Counted from the stretch's first letter, positions 27,920 through 38,567 are shown. The stretch: 52,051 bases of DNA from Fodinicola feengrottensis (GCF_010993775.1 NZ_WOTO01000065.1:1-52051), one strand, 5' to 3'. The notes: generated from the sequence alone by a model not told the origin. Program-made: numbers and translations.

Positions 27920-29565
27920 TGCGCTGCCTCGATCTCGACGATTCCGCGGTCGCCGTCGACCGTCACCAGCTGCCCGTCGCGGAGGACCTTCGTCGCGCAG
28001 CCAGTGGCGACCACGGCCGGGATCTGGTATTCCCGTGCGATGATCGCGGGATGCGCGAGAGCGCGCCACCGGAATCGGTGACAATGGCGCCGACTAACGG
28101 AAAGAGCACCGACCAGCTGGGCCGGGTGGACGGGCAGACCAGTACCTCGCCGGACACCAGCCGGTCGAAGTCGGCCTCGCTCTGGATCAGCCGCACTTTC
28201 CCGCGGTAGCTGCCTTTGGACGCGGCCACTCCGGTCAGCAGGTCGGCCGCCTCGGCTTTCATGCGGCCGCTGCTCTGCTGCTCAAGAATCTGCTCGACAC
28301 CCCACTGCATCCGATCGGTCATCTCGCGAATGGCCGGCGGCAGCCAGCGGCTGGAAGGGGGCGGCCCAGGATCCCGGCCGTACGACGGTGGGCCTGGATT
28401 ATCCAGGGCCACCTGGTGTCGGTTCCGGTTTTCGGTGGCGCTGGGGCGAAGATCGCGACCGCTGGAGAGCGCCTCGGCCGCCTCGTCCACCTCGACGAAG
28501 AACACGTCATCGACGGACTCCAGGTGGCCCGCCTCGACCAGCCGGCGGCCGGCTTCGAGCACCACCGTGCGGGCTACCCCGACCGGACCGTCGATAGTGT
28601 AGAAGACATTGTCCTCGCGGAGCGGATAAGCCTTCACCGCGCGGCCAAGAGCCGCCTCAAAAGTGGCGAGGTTGGCGCCGGACAAGGCAGCCCGGGCCTG
28701 GTTGGCGACTTTTTCCCGCTCCTGTGCCAAAGCTTTGTCATGGTCACTGTGCCGCAGGTTGGTCTCGTCGCGGAGCAGAGCTGTCAGCAGGCCGGGGACC
28801 TCGGCCAGGGTGGGTTCGGCCAACTCGATGACCACCGCTCGAAAGCCGTACGAGCGCTGAAAATCCTTCACCGACTCGGTGAAGCCGGCCTCGCCCCGCT
28901 GACCGGCCAAAGTGGACAGTGCCCGGCTCGGCTCGGTGGACTTGGCGGACAGCCCGGCCACCAGCCGCATTGCCCGAAACTGGTCCCCATCCCAACAGCT
29001 TCTGACAGGTCAGCCCGAGTTCGGCGACACCGTACATATAGGCCATCACCACCCGGAAATGTTCCCGGGCACCGTCCGTGCAAAGCTGCCGTGCGTCATG
29101 CAGTCGCTGGACCAGCTCGCGATCGTCCACAGTGGACAGGTCGGTGGCCAGCAGCTGGTCGATCCGGTGCTGGAAGTCAGGCCGGGACCGCTCGTACCAC
29201 TGACGGGTGACAGTGCCGGCGTAATCGGTTCGTACGACCTCACGGCACCGCCGCATTCGCTTGCTGGCGGCCGGCGAGAGCCGCAGCAGCCAGGGCAGCA
29301 GCCAGGCTGGCGGCGCGGCCCGGTCCGGCGGCGCGCCGACCGGTTCGACGGAGCCATAGAACCAGCCGCCGATGGTGGCCAGGCGCAGGTTGATCAGCAG
29401 GCCGAAATCCTCGCAGGCCGCCAGCATCGCCGGCGCCTCGTCCATCATCGAGTTGGTCATCGGCGTACGCGCCACCGGTGCGTGGGCGGTGTCGCGCCGC
29501 CAGAATCCGGCCGGCGCCACGACATCGGTACGCGCGGAGAGGGTTTGCTGCTTCATAACCGGCAT
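27916..29565 (-). CDS. PEP-utilising enzyme with phosphohistidine swivel domain, no ATP-grasp domain, frameshifted
   Basis: About 549 residues. Starts MPVMKQQTLSARTDVVAPAG; the long N-terminal part is mostly helical (LLINLRLATIGGWFYG, HRIDQLLATDLSTVDDREL). Frames change near 28980 and 28055. The C-terminus is the swivel domain: KGSYRGKVRLIQ, TDSGGALSHPAIIAREYQIP (phospho-acceptor His in SH) and a VTVDGDRGIVEI ending. In rifampin phosphotransferase and PEP synthase this domain works with an N-terminal ATP-binding domain, which is absent here. The role may be phosphotransfer with a partner or a changed chemistry; unknown. Coupled to the methyltransferase gene; the LAL regulator stop is 50 bases upstream. 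Confidence 0.7.
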
Positions 29566-29615
29566 CCTGCTGGCCGGCCGTGCTGCGGCGGTATAGGTAT
29601 CAGCACGTAAATCCG

Positions 29616-32431
29616 TCACCCCGCCGGCCGATGGTCGTTCGCCCACCGGGTCAGCGCCCACCGGGAGGGCAGTTCCAGCCATGCGTAAATATTACGCAAA
29701 TGGGTTTCGACCGTACGTTCGCTGAGAAAAAGCTGGGCCGCCACCTCCCGATTGGACAGGCCGTCGCCGACCAACCGGGCAATTTGCGCTTCCCGTTTGG
29801 TCAATTCCCCGGTTTTACGCGTGGTCGGCGCTCGTAGACCGAGCTTTCGGGCCAACTGGCGGCTGCGGTCCAACCACGGGACGGCGCCGGCCCGTTCGAA
29901 TACGGCCAGGCAGATTTTCACCGCCTGACGGGCTTCCTCGTCCGTGGGCGCCGACTCGGCAGCGGACAGACGGGCCTGCGCGGAAAGCAGCTGCATTCCC
30001 ATGGCGGCCAACCGATCCGCCGCGGAGGTCAGTAGCGGCCAGGCCTGGTCCGGCTCGCCATCGGCGATCATCATGAGCGCTTGCTGCTGATCGGCCAACG
30101 CCTGCGGAAAGGGTGCGGTCCGGCCCAGCTCTCGCAGCCAGTCGGCGATCTCCCGCGCGTTGTCCACGTCTTTTCTTGCCACCGCGGCGAAACCGGCGAA
30201 CGTCAAGCGTAGGCAGCCAACCACTGGATCATGCAGGAACCGCAGCCGCTGATACGTGAGTGGCCCGGTCCGGCTGGCCTGGCCAGACTGCAGGGCGATC
30301 GTGGTCTCGGCAAGCTCCCAGTAGGCGACCAGCTGGTTCTCGTCGGTCTGGTAGCGCTCAGCGACTTCGCTGAGGCAGTTGCCGGCCTGAGTGAGGTCGC
30401 CTCGTTCGGCGAGCAGAAAGGCCCGGATGCGAAGCCCGCGCCCGATGGAGCGGCTGATGTCGGTCCGCCTGGCGTAGTCGAGCCCGCGCTGGCTTTCTTC
30501 CAGCGCGGATTCCAGATCGCCGGCCAGATAATGTACGAGTGCCAGTCTTTCGGCGATCGAGGAAACCGCCGACGGCAAATCGAGACGGATCTGGTTCAGC
30601 GAGTCGCCGAAGGTGATGGACTTGGTCGCGGTGTCCAGGTCACCGGCGAGCACCGACAGCATGAACAGCCATCGCGCGGTTCCGCTGGTGACAACCGGAT
30701 TGTCGTCCTGTACGGCGAAAGTCATGCCATCGCGAGCGGCCCGAAGCGCGATTTCGTAGTCACCGTCGAGCATGGCATGCAGGGCCCGGCCGGAGCAGCC
30801 GACCGCCTGCGCGGCGGCTGACGGCGTTCGCTCGGCGAAGATGATCATTTTGTCGGCGATGCCACGCAACTGGTCGGAGGTGCCGTGCCGGAGATCGGCC
30901 ACCATCCAGATATGCACGGTGTCAGCGGTTTTCCAGACCTCCAACGGATCCACCGTCGAAGTGTTCGGGATCGAGCCACCGCGTTCGGAACGACGAAGCA
31001 GGGCCAGCCGTAGCTGAGTTGGCTCTGTTGGCTGGAATCTCCCTGCTCTTCGGCGGCCGCCGCGCCATCGGCGAGGGCCCGCGCGGCCTCGTCCAGCTTG
31101 CCGAGTCCTTGGTATGCGCGGGCCAGGTCTCCCAGCAGTGGCGCGAGCCTCGCGCCGTCATCGGTGGAGCGAGCAATCGCGATGGCGGCTTCCAAATACC
31201 GCATCGCTTCGTCGCCAGAGCCCACCCGGAGCGCGCGTTTTCCAGCGCTGGCGAGGACTTCGATCGTACGGGCCGGATCGACCAGGGCGCCGGCAGCGCG
31301 GTAATGCGGGGCCAGGCTGAGCACGTCGTCCGGGTGCAAGCGGTCGATGGCGGTGGCCAGTGCGGCGTGCAGCGCGCGCCTTTGCGCGGTCGTGAGCTCG
31401 GCGTAGGCGACTTCGGCATAGAGCGGATGCGCTACCCGGTAGGAAAGTATTCGTCCCGCCTGCTCGTCGATCATTCCCTCGATGACGAGCTGCCGTAGTG
31501 TTTGGTCGAGATCGTCGCCGCTCCAGAGTTCGTGAAGGACGTCCTCGGAGCCGGAGTCGCCAGCCACCGCGATGATTTCCAGCAGCCGGCGTTCGCGGGC
31601 AGCCAACCGATGCAGCCGGCCGACCACCACATCGCGGACGATCGCCGGCAGCCGCTCCGGCCGCAGCCGGCTCTGTCCACTGTGGACCAGCGCGGTCACG
31701 AAGAGCGGCACGCCTTTGGCTCGTACGGTCACATTTCGCAGCAGTTCGGCGGTCGGATCGGTGCCCAGCAGCTGGCGGGTCAGGTCCGCCACCGCGGTGT
31801 CGCTCAGCGGTGCCAGGATGAGTTCGGCGTCCGGATCGTTGCGCCGGACCGCCATCGCGAGCTCACGCAGGGGACCCTCGGCTTCGCCGGAGCGATAGGT
31901 GGCCAGCAGCATCACTCGCTGGTCGGCGATCGTTCGTCCAATGAAATGCAGGAGTTCCACAGTGCCGCGATCCGCCCAGTGCACATCGTCGACGTAAAGG
32001 AAAACTCCGGTCCGCTCGGCGAGCCGGCCGATCAGGTCGGCCACCGCCTCGAACATCCGGGTGCGTTCCAGTTCCGGATCGCCGAGCGGCTCACAGGGCG
32101 GCAACCGGGAATCGGGCAGTAACCGGCTCAGGTCCGCCAGCCCGCGCAGAATTTCGGTGGCGTCACGGTCAGGCAGCGAGGTCAGGTGCCGGCGCAGAGC
32201 CGCCACTATCGGTGCGTACGCGAGCCCGGTGTGCAGTGGGTGGCCGCGGCCGGTGAGCACGGCGAAACTGCCCTTCTGGGCAGCGATCTCGGCAATTTCG
32301 CTGGCGAGCCGCGACTTGCCGATGCCGGCCTCGCCCGAGAGCAGCACGATCCGGCCGCTGGCAGCTCGCGCGCTTTCCAGCGCTGCCAACAACATCTGCC
32401 GCTCGGCATCGCGACCTACCAGTGCCGGCAC
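29616..32431 (-). CDS. LAL-type LuxR transcriptional regulator with AAA ATPase domain, frameshifted
   Basis: About 938 residues. The N-terminal ATPase has Walker A GEAGIGKSRLASEIAEIA and Walker B VFLYVDDVHWAD; a tetratricopeptide-like middle follows (LAGDLESALEESQRGLDYAR, LLAERGDLTQAGNCLSEV); the C-terminal LuxR helix-turn-helix is LTKREAQIARLVGDGLSNRE plus ERTVETHLRNIYAWL. This is the large ATP-binding LuxR class, common activators in secondary-metabolite clusters. GTG 32431 (VPALVGRDAERQML) is preferred, with GAAGGA upstream; a longer in-frame start exists but crosses a terminator hairpin. The frame changes near 31000. Likely regulates the PEP-enzyme/methyltransferase genes just downstream. 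Confidence 0.8.
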
Positions 32432-32483
32432 CGACGACCCCCGTTCCTTCGGAGATCCCACGATAACGGTTGGGCGAAATGGT

Positions 32484-32527
32484 GAAGGCCCCTTGCGCGC
32501 GTTGGTTCGCAGACGCAAGGGGCCTTC
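32484..32527 (-). terminator. terminator hairpin after the S53 peptidase gene
   Basis: A perfect 14-bp stem, GAAGGCCCCTTGCG (32484-32497) with its complement at 32514-32527, 18 bases beyond the S53 peptidase stop. It separates that gene from the LAL regulator on the same strand. Confidence 0.75.
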
Positions 32528-32544
32528 GGTCAGGGAGCTGAAGG

Positions 32545-34473
32545 TCAGCTCGTGGTGAGTGCCGTGTCGTCGAGCGTGAACGAGGTCTGCAGGCTGCCGT
32601 CCTCGGTGCCGGAGAAGCTGATGGTCACGGTCTGACCGGCCAGCGCCGAGACATCGAAGGACTTCTGCGAGTAACCGGCGGCCTTGTTCAGGTTCGAGTA
32701 GGTCGCCAGCGTGGTCGAGCCCGCCTTGACGGTGAGCTTGTCGTACGCCGTCGAGGTGGTGGTTTCGGCGGTGTCAATGTGAAGGTAGAAAGTCAGCGAG
32801 GCGTGACACCCGGCCGGAATGGCCACCGACTGCGTCACCGAGTCGGTGTGAGTGCTGCCATAACCGTCCAACCACGCCAGGTAGCCGCCGCTGTGCGACG
32901 GTTCACTGCCAGCGGCGGAGATGACGCCTGCGGTAGCCGTCCATGGGGCGGCCGTACCTGTCTCGAAGCCCGGGTTGCCGAGTTTCTGGCCAGGGCTGGA
33001 ACATCCGCCGCCACCGGTGGGGTTGACCGCCCAGGTGAACGATGCGGTGGCGGTGGCGTTGGTGGCGTCTTTCGCTGTGACCGTCACGTTAGACGTGCCG
33101 GCGGCGCTGGGCGTACCGGAAACCGCGCCGGAAGAGCTGACCGAAAGGCCGGTCGGCAGGCCGGTCGCGGTCCAGGTGTACGGCGCGGTGCCACCGGTTG
33201 CCGACAGCTGCAGGCTGGCGGCCGTACCGACGGTGCTGGTCTGGTTTCCCGGGTTGTTAACCGAAAGTCCGGGGTTGGTGCCGCCGCCGGCGGCGAATGC
33301 CGCGGTGCCGTTCGGCGTACCAAGACCGGTCGGACCGTCCCAGCCAGCGCCGGCGGTGCAGAGCACCGAAGGCGAGCAGGAACCGTTGGAACCGGAGGTG
33401 ACATCGAACAGGTTCGCGGTGTGGGCGTACGGGTAGGAGTTCGGACGGTCCGAAGCGCCGGGGGTGCCGGCCTGCGCGTAAACCGACGCGATGATCGGCG
33501 AGGACGCGCTGGTTCCGCCGTAGACGGCCCAGCCACTTCCGCCGTACGTCTGGTAAACAGCGAGACCGGTGTTCGGGTCAGCCACCGCGGAAACGTCGGT
33601 GTCCGCCCGCGTGGTGCAGGCCGAGATGCCGCTCTGGAAGGACGGCTTGGTGACGCTGGCCGCGCAGCCGCTGCCCGCGCCGTTCCACGCCGACTCGGTC
33701 CAGCCGCGGGTGTTGCTGGAGGTGTTCAGCGAGGTGCCACCGACCGAGGTCACGTACTGCGAGGTCGACGGGTAGATCGCGCCGTAGCCGCTGTCACCAC
33801 TGGAAGCGGTGTAGACGACGCCCGGGTGGTTGAAATACTGCGAGTCGTACGACGGTGCGGTGCTGTCATCCCCGCCGCCCCAGCTCATCGAGATGAATTT
33901 CGCGCCCATTGTCCGGGCGGTGTCCACCGCGGTGTAGAGGTTGTCCGACGGGTCGGTCGCCTCCACCAGCAGGATGTGGCAGGTCGGGCAGATCGCCGAC
34001 ACCATGTCCACGTCCAGCGAGATTTCGCCGGCCCAACCCGTGTCACCGGTCGGCAGTGGGCTGGCCTGGCCGCTTTGGTTGACCTTCTTGAAACAACCGT
34101 TCGCGGTGGTGCAGGCCGGCAGGCCGAAGTTCGACCGGTAGGCCGCGAGGTCCGACTCGGCGTTCGGGTCGTCGTACGCGTCGATGATGCCGACCGTCGC
34201 GGTGCTGCCGCCGGTGATTTTGTAAGCGGACGTCAGTTGCGTGGGGCCGTAGCCGGACACCTGTGGAGAGTTGACCTGCGGCTGTTTGATGTCCGTACGC
34301 TTGATCGCGAAGCAGGTGTTCTGGCCTGCTTTTGTGGCCTGGTTGCAGGAATAGACGGCATTGGCGGAGTACGGGGTCGCGGTGGGCGTAGCGGCTTGTG
34401 CGGGTGCTGCGAGGCAGGTCACTACCAACGCAGCTCCGTAAAGAACTGGTAAAGCACGCTTGAGGATACGCAC
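32545..34473 (-). CDS. secreted S53 (sedolisin/kumamolisin-type) serine-carboxyl peptidase
   Basis: An intact 642-residue secreted protease. Signal peptide: KRALPVLYGAALVVTCLAAP, cleaved near AQAA. The catalytic Glu and Asp are E150 and D154 in GWAGEISLDVDMV, the oxyanion Asp is in SSGDSGYG, and the nucleophile is S322 in GGTSASSP. GWDGPTGLGTPNG closes the catalytic domain. An Ig-like putative-domain repeat (about 415-500) and a C-terminal beta-sandwich carbohydrate-binding-like domain (about 505-642) follow. Only about 70 residues precede the catalytic fold, so the usual pro-kumamolisin activation domain is missing. Divergent from a TrmB/LuxR regulator. Probably degrades extracellular protein. 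Confidence 0.9.
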   Translation of the reverse strand: MRILKRALPVLYGAALVVTCLAAPAQAATPTATPYSANAVYSCNQATKAGQNTCFAIKRTDIKQPQVNSPQVSGYGPTQLTSAYKITGGSTATVGIIDAYDDPNAESDLAAYRSNFGLPACTTANGCFKKVNQSGQASPLPTGDTGWAGEISLDVDMVSAICPTCHILLVEATDPSDNLYTAVDTARTMGAKFISMSWGGGDDSTAPSYDSQYFNHPGVVYTASSGDSGYGAIYPSTSQYVTSVGGTSLNTSSNTRGWTESAWNGAGSGCAASVTKPSFQSGISACTTRADTDVSAVADPNTGLAVYQTYGGSGWAVYGGTSASSPIIASVYAQAGTPGASDRPNSYPYAHTANLFDVTSGSNGSCSPSVLCTAGAGWDGPTGLGTPNGTAAFAAGGGTNPGLSVNNPGNQTSTVGTAASLQLSATGGTAPYTWTATGLPTGLSVSSSGAVSGTPSAAGTSNVTVTAKDATNATATASFTWAVNPTGGGGCSSPGQKLGNPGFETGTAAPWTATAGVISAAGSEPSHSGGYLAWLDGYGSTHTDSVTQSVAIPAGCHASLTFYLHIDTAETTTSTAYDKLTVKAGSTTLATYSNLNKAAGYSQKSFDVSALAGQTVTISFSGTEDGSLQTSFTLDDTALTTS

Positions 34474-34628
34474 GATGCCTGTCCTGGGGGATGGACCTTA
34501 ACGCCGCCTTAAAACCGGCCGGAATGTCGCGACGGGTGACACATATGTACAAGCAGGCCTGGCAAAACGGTGTCGCGGAAGTGTCACTGGCACTAAAGTG
34601 TCATCTCTGCGCGTACCTGGAGTTGTCG

Positions 34629-35614
34629 ATGATTCCCGATCAAACCCGCTATCTCGCGACCCTCGGCCTGCCCGACGCCGAGGTGGAGATCTATGGGCAT
34701 CTGCTGCTGATCGGTACCGCCGCCGTCCAGCAAATCGCGCAACTAACCGGATATACGGCAGAAGCCGTACAAAAGGCCTTTACTTCTCTTAATGAAGGCG
34801 GATTAGTAGGTCTTGTCGGGAATGATCCCGCGGTCGTTGTTCCGGTACGCCCCGGGCCCGCCCTCGATCTGCTCATCCGTTCCCGCGAAGCCGAGCTGGC
34901 CCGCGCCCGGATCGCCGCCGTCAACGCGTACGACGAGTTCCACCGCGAGGTGGTGCGCGACAGTGCGGACCAGCTGGTCGAGGTCATCATCGAGGCGCCG
35001 GCCGTACGCAATCGCATTCACCAGCTGGAGAAAAGCGCCCGTGCCGAGATCCGCGCCCTGGACTCCCCGCCATACTACGCCGTTTCGAACGCCAACGACG
35101 TCGAGCTGGAAAACCTCGGTCGGGGCGTACGCTATCGAGCGGTCTATGCCAAAGCCGCGCTCGTCGAGTCGGCGTACCTCGCGGAAAATGTCAGTCCCTG
35201 CATCAAAGCCGGCGAGGAGTCCCGCACTCTTCCCGAACTTCCGGCAAAACTCTTGATCGTCGACGACGAATGTGCTGTAGTTGCCCTTTCCCAACCAGAG
35301 GCCGATGTCGGACGTCTGGCTCTGCTCATCCGTCCATCCAGTCTGCTGTCCGCCCTCATCGGACTTTTCGAGATCTGCTGGCGATCCGCGCTGCCCCTGG
35401 ACCTCCGAGGAGAACCCAACGGCCCGTACTTACAGCCCAGCGAACGCCGCCTGCTTGGCCTGCTCGCCGCTGGCATGGGCGAGAACAGGCTGCTCGCAGC
35501 CTCGGCGTCAGCAGGCGAACGCTGTTCCGCTATCTGGAGGGACTGATGTCCCGTACCGGCGCGGCGAATCGATTCCAGTTGGCCCTTTATGCCGTACGTA
35601 ATCGCTGGATCTAG
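34629..35614 (+). CDS. TrmB/LuxR-type transcriptional regulator, frameshifted
   Basis: About 328 residues. ATG 34629 opens MIPDQTRYLATLGLPDAEVE. The N-terminal winged helix-turn-helix is TrmB-like (IYGHLLLIGTAAVQQIAQLT, AFTSLNEGGLVGL). A middle effector region includes IIEAPAVRNRIHQLEKSARA and KLLIVDDECAVVALSQPEAD. After a frame change near 35490 a LuxR-type helix-turn-helix follows: LQPSERRLLGLLAAGMGE, then AARSLGVSRRTLFRYLEGLM. This two-helix-turn-helix form is common in actinomycetes but uncharacterised. It is divergent from the S53 peptidase gene, so control of that gene is a fair guess. Confidence 0.72.
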
Positions 35615-35798
35615 CTTCTGCATGTAATTTTTTACTCGCGCGTTCTTGGTTGTCGTGCCCCGATTAGGCGAAAGATCCCTGCTTTCTTTGGGCGAATACG
35701 TGGACATTCCGGGCCGATAATCGCACGGGGGGTGTCTTTCTCAAAACAACCTGTTACCGTCGCTCTGCTGGTGGGGGTCAGAACGGGGAACGGGGAAC

Positions 35799-36098
35799 AT
35801 GACCAACCGCATTTCTAGCACCATGCCCAAAGCGGCCATCGTCTCGACGATGATCAACCAACGTCATCCGGATCAGTCGTACGCGACGACCGGCCGCGAC
35901 GGCGGCGCGAAGGTCGGTGTCAGCCCGGACCGCGCCGACCTCTGTCGGTCGTTGTTCCGCTTTCCGTCGACCACTTGGGCGATCGCGGGTGGCAAGACAG
36001 CCGGTCGTGGCAGTGACTATTTCCACGGAGCAATAGACAGCGTTTACGCCTTTGGTGGCGTGCTCAGCGACGAAGAGATCGGCAACCTCGCGGCCTGA
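35799..36098 (+). CDS. short LamG-family relic with a large internal deletion
   Basis: 99 residues, ATG 35799 with a GGGGAA purine stretch upstream. Residues about 16-55 (STMINQRHPDQSYATTGRDG) match the STMINANHLDQSYLSY region of the large LamG protein that follows. Residues about 65-99 (SDYFHGAIDSVYAFGGVLSD) match that protein's extreme C-terminus (GDYVHGAVDTVEVYSGVLSG). It thus fuses two points that are about 2.3 kb apart in the IS-free paralogue. No signal peptide is present. It is probably a decayed duplicate kept in frame by chance. Confidence 0.55.
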   Translation: MTNRISSTMPKAAIVSTMINQRHPDQSYATTGRDGGAKVGVSPDRADLCRSLFRFPSTTWAIAGGKTAGRGSDYFHGAIDSVYAFGGVLSDEEIGNLAA

Positions 36099-36141
36099 GT
36101 CTCTCGGCTTGCGTCGCACACGGTTTTGAACGAACGGGGAA

Positions 36142-37305
36142 ATGATGACGACTGCTCGGCTTTCCGCTGTCCACCGAAATCGCGCTCCGCAACATCGAAG
36201 TAACCGAAGACGACTCAGCCTGTTCGTTAGCTTGCTGTTGGTTGGTGCAGCACTTCAGGTCGTTGGCGCTGAAACGGCCCAGGCGGCGCCGCAGCCGCCG
36301 GCGCCTACGACAAGCAAAGCGCGGGCGGCCGCCAAGGCCGCGCAAACCGGCCAGCCCGTGGAGATTCCGGATCTGACAACCGCGACTTCGCAGACCTTCG
36401 CCAACCCGGATGGAACTCTCACCGATCAGGTGGCTGCGGCTCCCGTACGTGCTCGTCATGCGGACGGTAGTTGGGGCGACCTGGACTTCACGCTGACGAC
36501 GGCCGCCAACGGTTCCGTCGTGCCAGCGGCTTCCCCGTACGGCGCGGTGCTGTCGGGAGGGGGCACTGGTGCGCTGGTCAAGCTGGCTCAGGGAACGAAG
36601 ACGTTGTCATTGAGCTGGCCGAATGGATCACTTCCGCAGCCGGTCCTGTCCGGCGCCACGGCAACCTATCCGAATGTCCTGCCTGACGTGGACCTGCGAG
36701 CTTCGCTCGGGGCTGACGGTTTCTCCGAAGTCCTCGTGGTTAAGACCCGTCAGGCGGCATCGAACCCAGCGCTGGCGAAGGTCAGGTTCACGACTGCGGT
36801 CGGCGGCGTAACCATTCACGGCGACGGGAATTCCTTCTCCGCGGTCGACGGCAGCGGCGCTGAGATCTTTGGCTCCGGGACCCCGATGATGTGGGACTCC
36901 GTCGGCGCCAGCGCCTCGGCCAGAGTGCCGGGAATGACCAGGCAGAATGCTAGCCCGGCTGATGCCCCGCCGGCGGACTCGCTGAAAGCGGCGATGCCAA
37001 TGGCGGTCAGCTCGAACGCGGTTGAGGTCACGCCGAGTCAAACGCTGTTGACCGGATCGGACTCTGTTTTTCCTGTGTACATTGATCCGTCTGTCTCGGT
37101 GGTCGGTGGTTGGTCGATGATCAACGCCAACCATCTCGATCAGTCGTACCTTTCCTACGACCGGAACGAGGGTGCGAAAGTCGGATTTATCGAACAGCCT
37201 GGTGATGGAAACGAGCTCTACCGGTCGATGTGGCGCTACGGGACCTCAGCGTTCGCTGGAAAGCACGTTAGGAATTGGAATGAAATAACATTTCAAGTTG
37301 GCTGA
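36142..37305 (+). pseudogene. secreted LamG/DNRLRE-type protein, 5' part, cut by an insertion sequence
   Basis: Starts MMTTARLSAVHRNRAP, with signal peptide RLSLFVSLLLVGAALQVVGA cut near ETAQAAP. The conserved N-terminal region VRARHADGSWGDLDFTL and ALVKLAQGTKTLSLSWP, then PVYIDPSVSVVGGWSMINA and LYRSMWRYGTSAFAGKHV match the N-terminal half of LamG proteins that precede Rhs toxin genes in actinomycetes. After HV at 37267 the frame enters the insertion sequence and stops at 37305. Removing the IS and one TTA joins it in frame to the 3' part at 38568. Confidence 0.8.
37268..37270. repeat. 3-bp target-site duplication (left)
   Basis: TTA directly before the insertion sequence; the matching TTA is at 38565-38567. 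Deleting the element and one copy restores the reading frame of the interrupted gene exactly. Confidence 0.75.
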
Positions 37306-38564
37306 TTATTTGGTATTATGTCGGGGTGCCCAAGGATCGATCTGTTGAATTTGCTGCGATGGCGGAGCGTCTGGCCGGTTTGCTGCCGGCTTTGGATGAA
37401 CGTCAGCGGCGGTTGGCGTTGGCGACGGAGGCTTGTTCGTGGGGGTATGGTGGGATTTCCGCTGTGTTTCGCGCGACCGGTGTCCATGCCGACGATTCGT
37501 CGGGGGTGTGCGGGAGTTGGATGCCGCGGGTGATGGTGTCCCGCGGGGTCGTGTGCGGATTCCTGGCGGGGGTCGCAAGAAGGCCGAGGACGCCGACCCG
37601 GATTTGATGGATTGCTTGGATTCCTTGATTGAGCCTGGAACGCGAGGTGATCCGGAGTCCCCGTTGCGGTGGACTACGAAGTCAACTCGCAATCTCGCCA
37701 AGGAGGCAACCGAGCAAGGCTATGCGGCTAGTCATACGCTCGTGCGGAATATTCTCCGCGGGATGGGCTACAGCCTGCAAGGAACCCGGAAAACCCTGGA
37801 GGGTGAACAGCATCCTGATCGTGACGCCCAGTTCCGTTACATCAACGGACTCGCCGAAGATTTCCTGACCACTGGCGATCCAGTGATCAGCGTGGACACG
37901 AAGAAGAAGGAGCTGGTCGGGAGGTTCACGCAGGCCGGGCGGGAATGGCGGGAAAGTGGCAATCCGGTCAAGGTCTCGACCTATGACTTTCCCAACGCGA
38001 ACGGCAAAGCCATCCCGTATGGCGTGTACGACATCGCGGACGACAGTGCATGGGTATCGGTCGGAGTCAACCACGACACGTCCGTGTTCGCGGTCGCTAC
38101 CATCGAAGCCTGGTGGCGAGAAATGGGACACAAGAAGTATCCGAACGCCACACGCCTTCTCGTCACCGCTGACGGAGGCGGATCCAACGGTTCCCGTCCC
38201 TGGTTGTGGAAGTACGAACTAGCTCGACTCGCCAAAGCAACCGGCCTTGAGATCAAGGTCTGCCATTATCCACCCGGCACCAGCAAATGGAACAAGATCG
38301 AACACCGTCTCTTCTCCCGCATCAGCCTCAACTGGCGAGGCCGCCCCCTGGAAACCTTCCAAACCGTCGTCAACCTCATCGCCAACACCACAACCACCAC
38401 CGGACTCACCGTCCGCTGCGAAATCGACACCAACCTCTATCCCACCAAAATCAAACTCACCACACAACAAAAGGAATCAATCCCGCTAGCCAGGCACGAA
38501 TTCCACGGCGAGTGGAACTACACAATCAAATCAACTGTTTGAAATCTTATATGATTCCAGCCCC
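37271..38564 (+). mobile_element. ISAzo13-family insertion sequence, 1294 bp
   Basis: Ends are imperfect 26-bp inverted repeats, 20 of 26 identical: left GGAATTGGAATGAAATAACA and right (reverse complement) GGGGCTGGAATCATATAAGA. TTA flanks both sides. One transposase gene fills it. The boundaries are set by the point at which the interrupted LamG reading frame rejoins, so they are independent of the transposase call. A/T-rich ends contrast with the GC-rich host gene. Confidence 0.85.
37326..38542 (+). CDS. ISAzo13-family transposase, frameshifted
   Basis: About 405 residues. It starts at GTG 37326 (VPKDRSVEFAAMAERLAGLL). After a frame change near 37495 it reads RELDAAGDGVPRGRVRIPGG, LRWTTKSTRNLAKEATEQGY, PVISVDTKKKELVGRF (first catalytic Asp), LLVTADGGGSNGSRPWLWKY (second Asp) and CHYPPGTSKWNKIEHRLFSR (catalytic Glu). 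This DDE arrangement is diagnostic of the ISAzo13 family. The frameshift lies in a G5 run, so it may be an error or may mark an inactive copy. Confidence 0.88.
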
Positions 38565-38567
38565 TTA

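Noticed and set aside
37433..37700. Independent second gene start within the insertion sequence
   Set aside because: The protein continues the N-terminal part of the transposase after a frameshift in a G5 run; ISAzo13 elements have one transposase gene.
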